The notes beneath the pieces are model-generated. The model worked only from the letters and a program-made list of their open reading frames with translations, was not told the DNA's origin and made no database searches. This document shows positions 63,928 through 64,000 of a DNA stretch of 64,000 nt, one piece after another. Within the stretch, counting starts at the first letter, position 1. Every line of letters starts with the position of its first letter. Origin of the DNA: Pomphorhynchus laevis (taxonomy: Eukaryota > Acanthocephala > Palaeacanthocephala > Echinorhynchida > Pomphorhynchidae); the NCBI GenBank assembly GCA_012934845.2, contig WNNJ02001588.1, positions 1-64,000 of the forward strand, written 5' to 3'. Made by a program: the position numbers and the translations under genes.

Positions 63928-63967
63928 ATTTCAAATTTATATTTTCCAAAAAATATAAATTTGAAAT
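63928..63967. repeat. Perfect hairpin, 18-bp arms
   Basis: ATTTCAAATTTATATTTT, loop CCAA, then the exact complement. It is AT-rich, next to another palindromic breakpoint. Confidence 0.9.
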
Positions 63968-64000
63968 ATATTATCATATATATAAAATTGTAGCAAAATA

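Overview
This is a gene-poor, very AT-rich animal nuclear window packed with dead retroelements. The clearest host genes are a gamma/delta-sarcoglycan in one open frame (28597-29493, minus), a tRNA-Ser(UGA) gene (17423-17503, minus), a damaged Rap-GAP gene piece (40209-40790, plus) and a likely signal-peptide first exon followed by a GTAAGT donor (33307-33364, plus). Sarcoglycan, Rap-GAP, a CR1-like LINE and several Penelope-like element (PLE) families point to an invertebrate metazoan; I cannot name the species.

Left third (1-16 kb). A LINE nuclease remnant is followed by two inverted copies of an AT-rich PLE (called PLE-N here) meeting at a perfect 28-bp palindrome. Then comes one minus-strand Ty3/Gypsy fossil in the order gag (about 11.2 kb), protease (about 7 kb), reverse transcriptase (about 2.8-2.3 kb). 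It is split by two same-orientation copies of one APE-type LINE (about 2.90-6.83 kb and 7.12-10.86 kb). A PLE-N copy (11.25-12.69 kb) and a CR1-like LINE (13.44-15.45 kb) follow.

Middle (16-45 kb). The tRNA gene lies in quiet AT-rich DNA. Two minus-strand LINEs with restriction-like endonuclease (RLE) domains surround a 13-bp minisatellite. A tandem cluster of PLE-N copies lies at 24.2-27.5 kb, and 3' ends of another LINE family at 27.5 and 38.2 kb. The sarcoglycan gene, a 2-kb degenerate 16-bp minisatellite, the signal-peptide exon and four PLE-N 3' ends follow. A second RLE-LINE remnant and the Rap-GAP piece precede a nearly perfect 14-bp minisatellite (43.96-45.28 kb).

Right third (45-64 kb). 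An APE-type LINE is interrupted by a Gypsy gag fragment. A relatively well-preserved RLE-type LINE lies at 52.6-56.0 kb. The end holds two GIY-YIG Penelope elements, PLE-A (minus) and PLE-B (plus), bracketed by about 464-bp direct repeats that carry hammerhead ribozyme motifs.

Three signals look most novel. (1) Hammerhead ribozymes occur in tandem 464-bp repeats around the Penelope elements. (2) The PLE-N 3' end carries a repeated RNA motif (hairpin plus pseudoknot) supported by compensatory substitutions among six copies. (3) Perfect short-loop palindromes sit repeatedly at element junctions and deletion points, suggesting fold-back templated repair. All coordinates of decayed elements are approximate to tens of bases.
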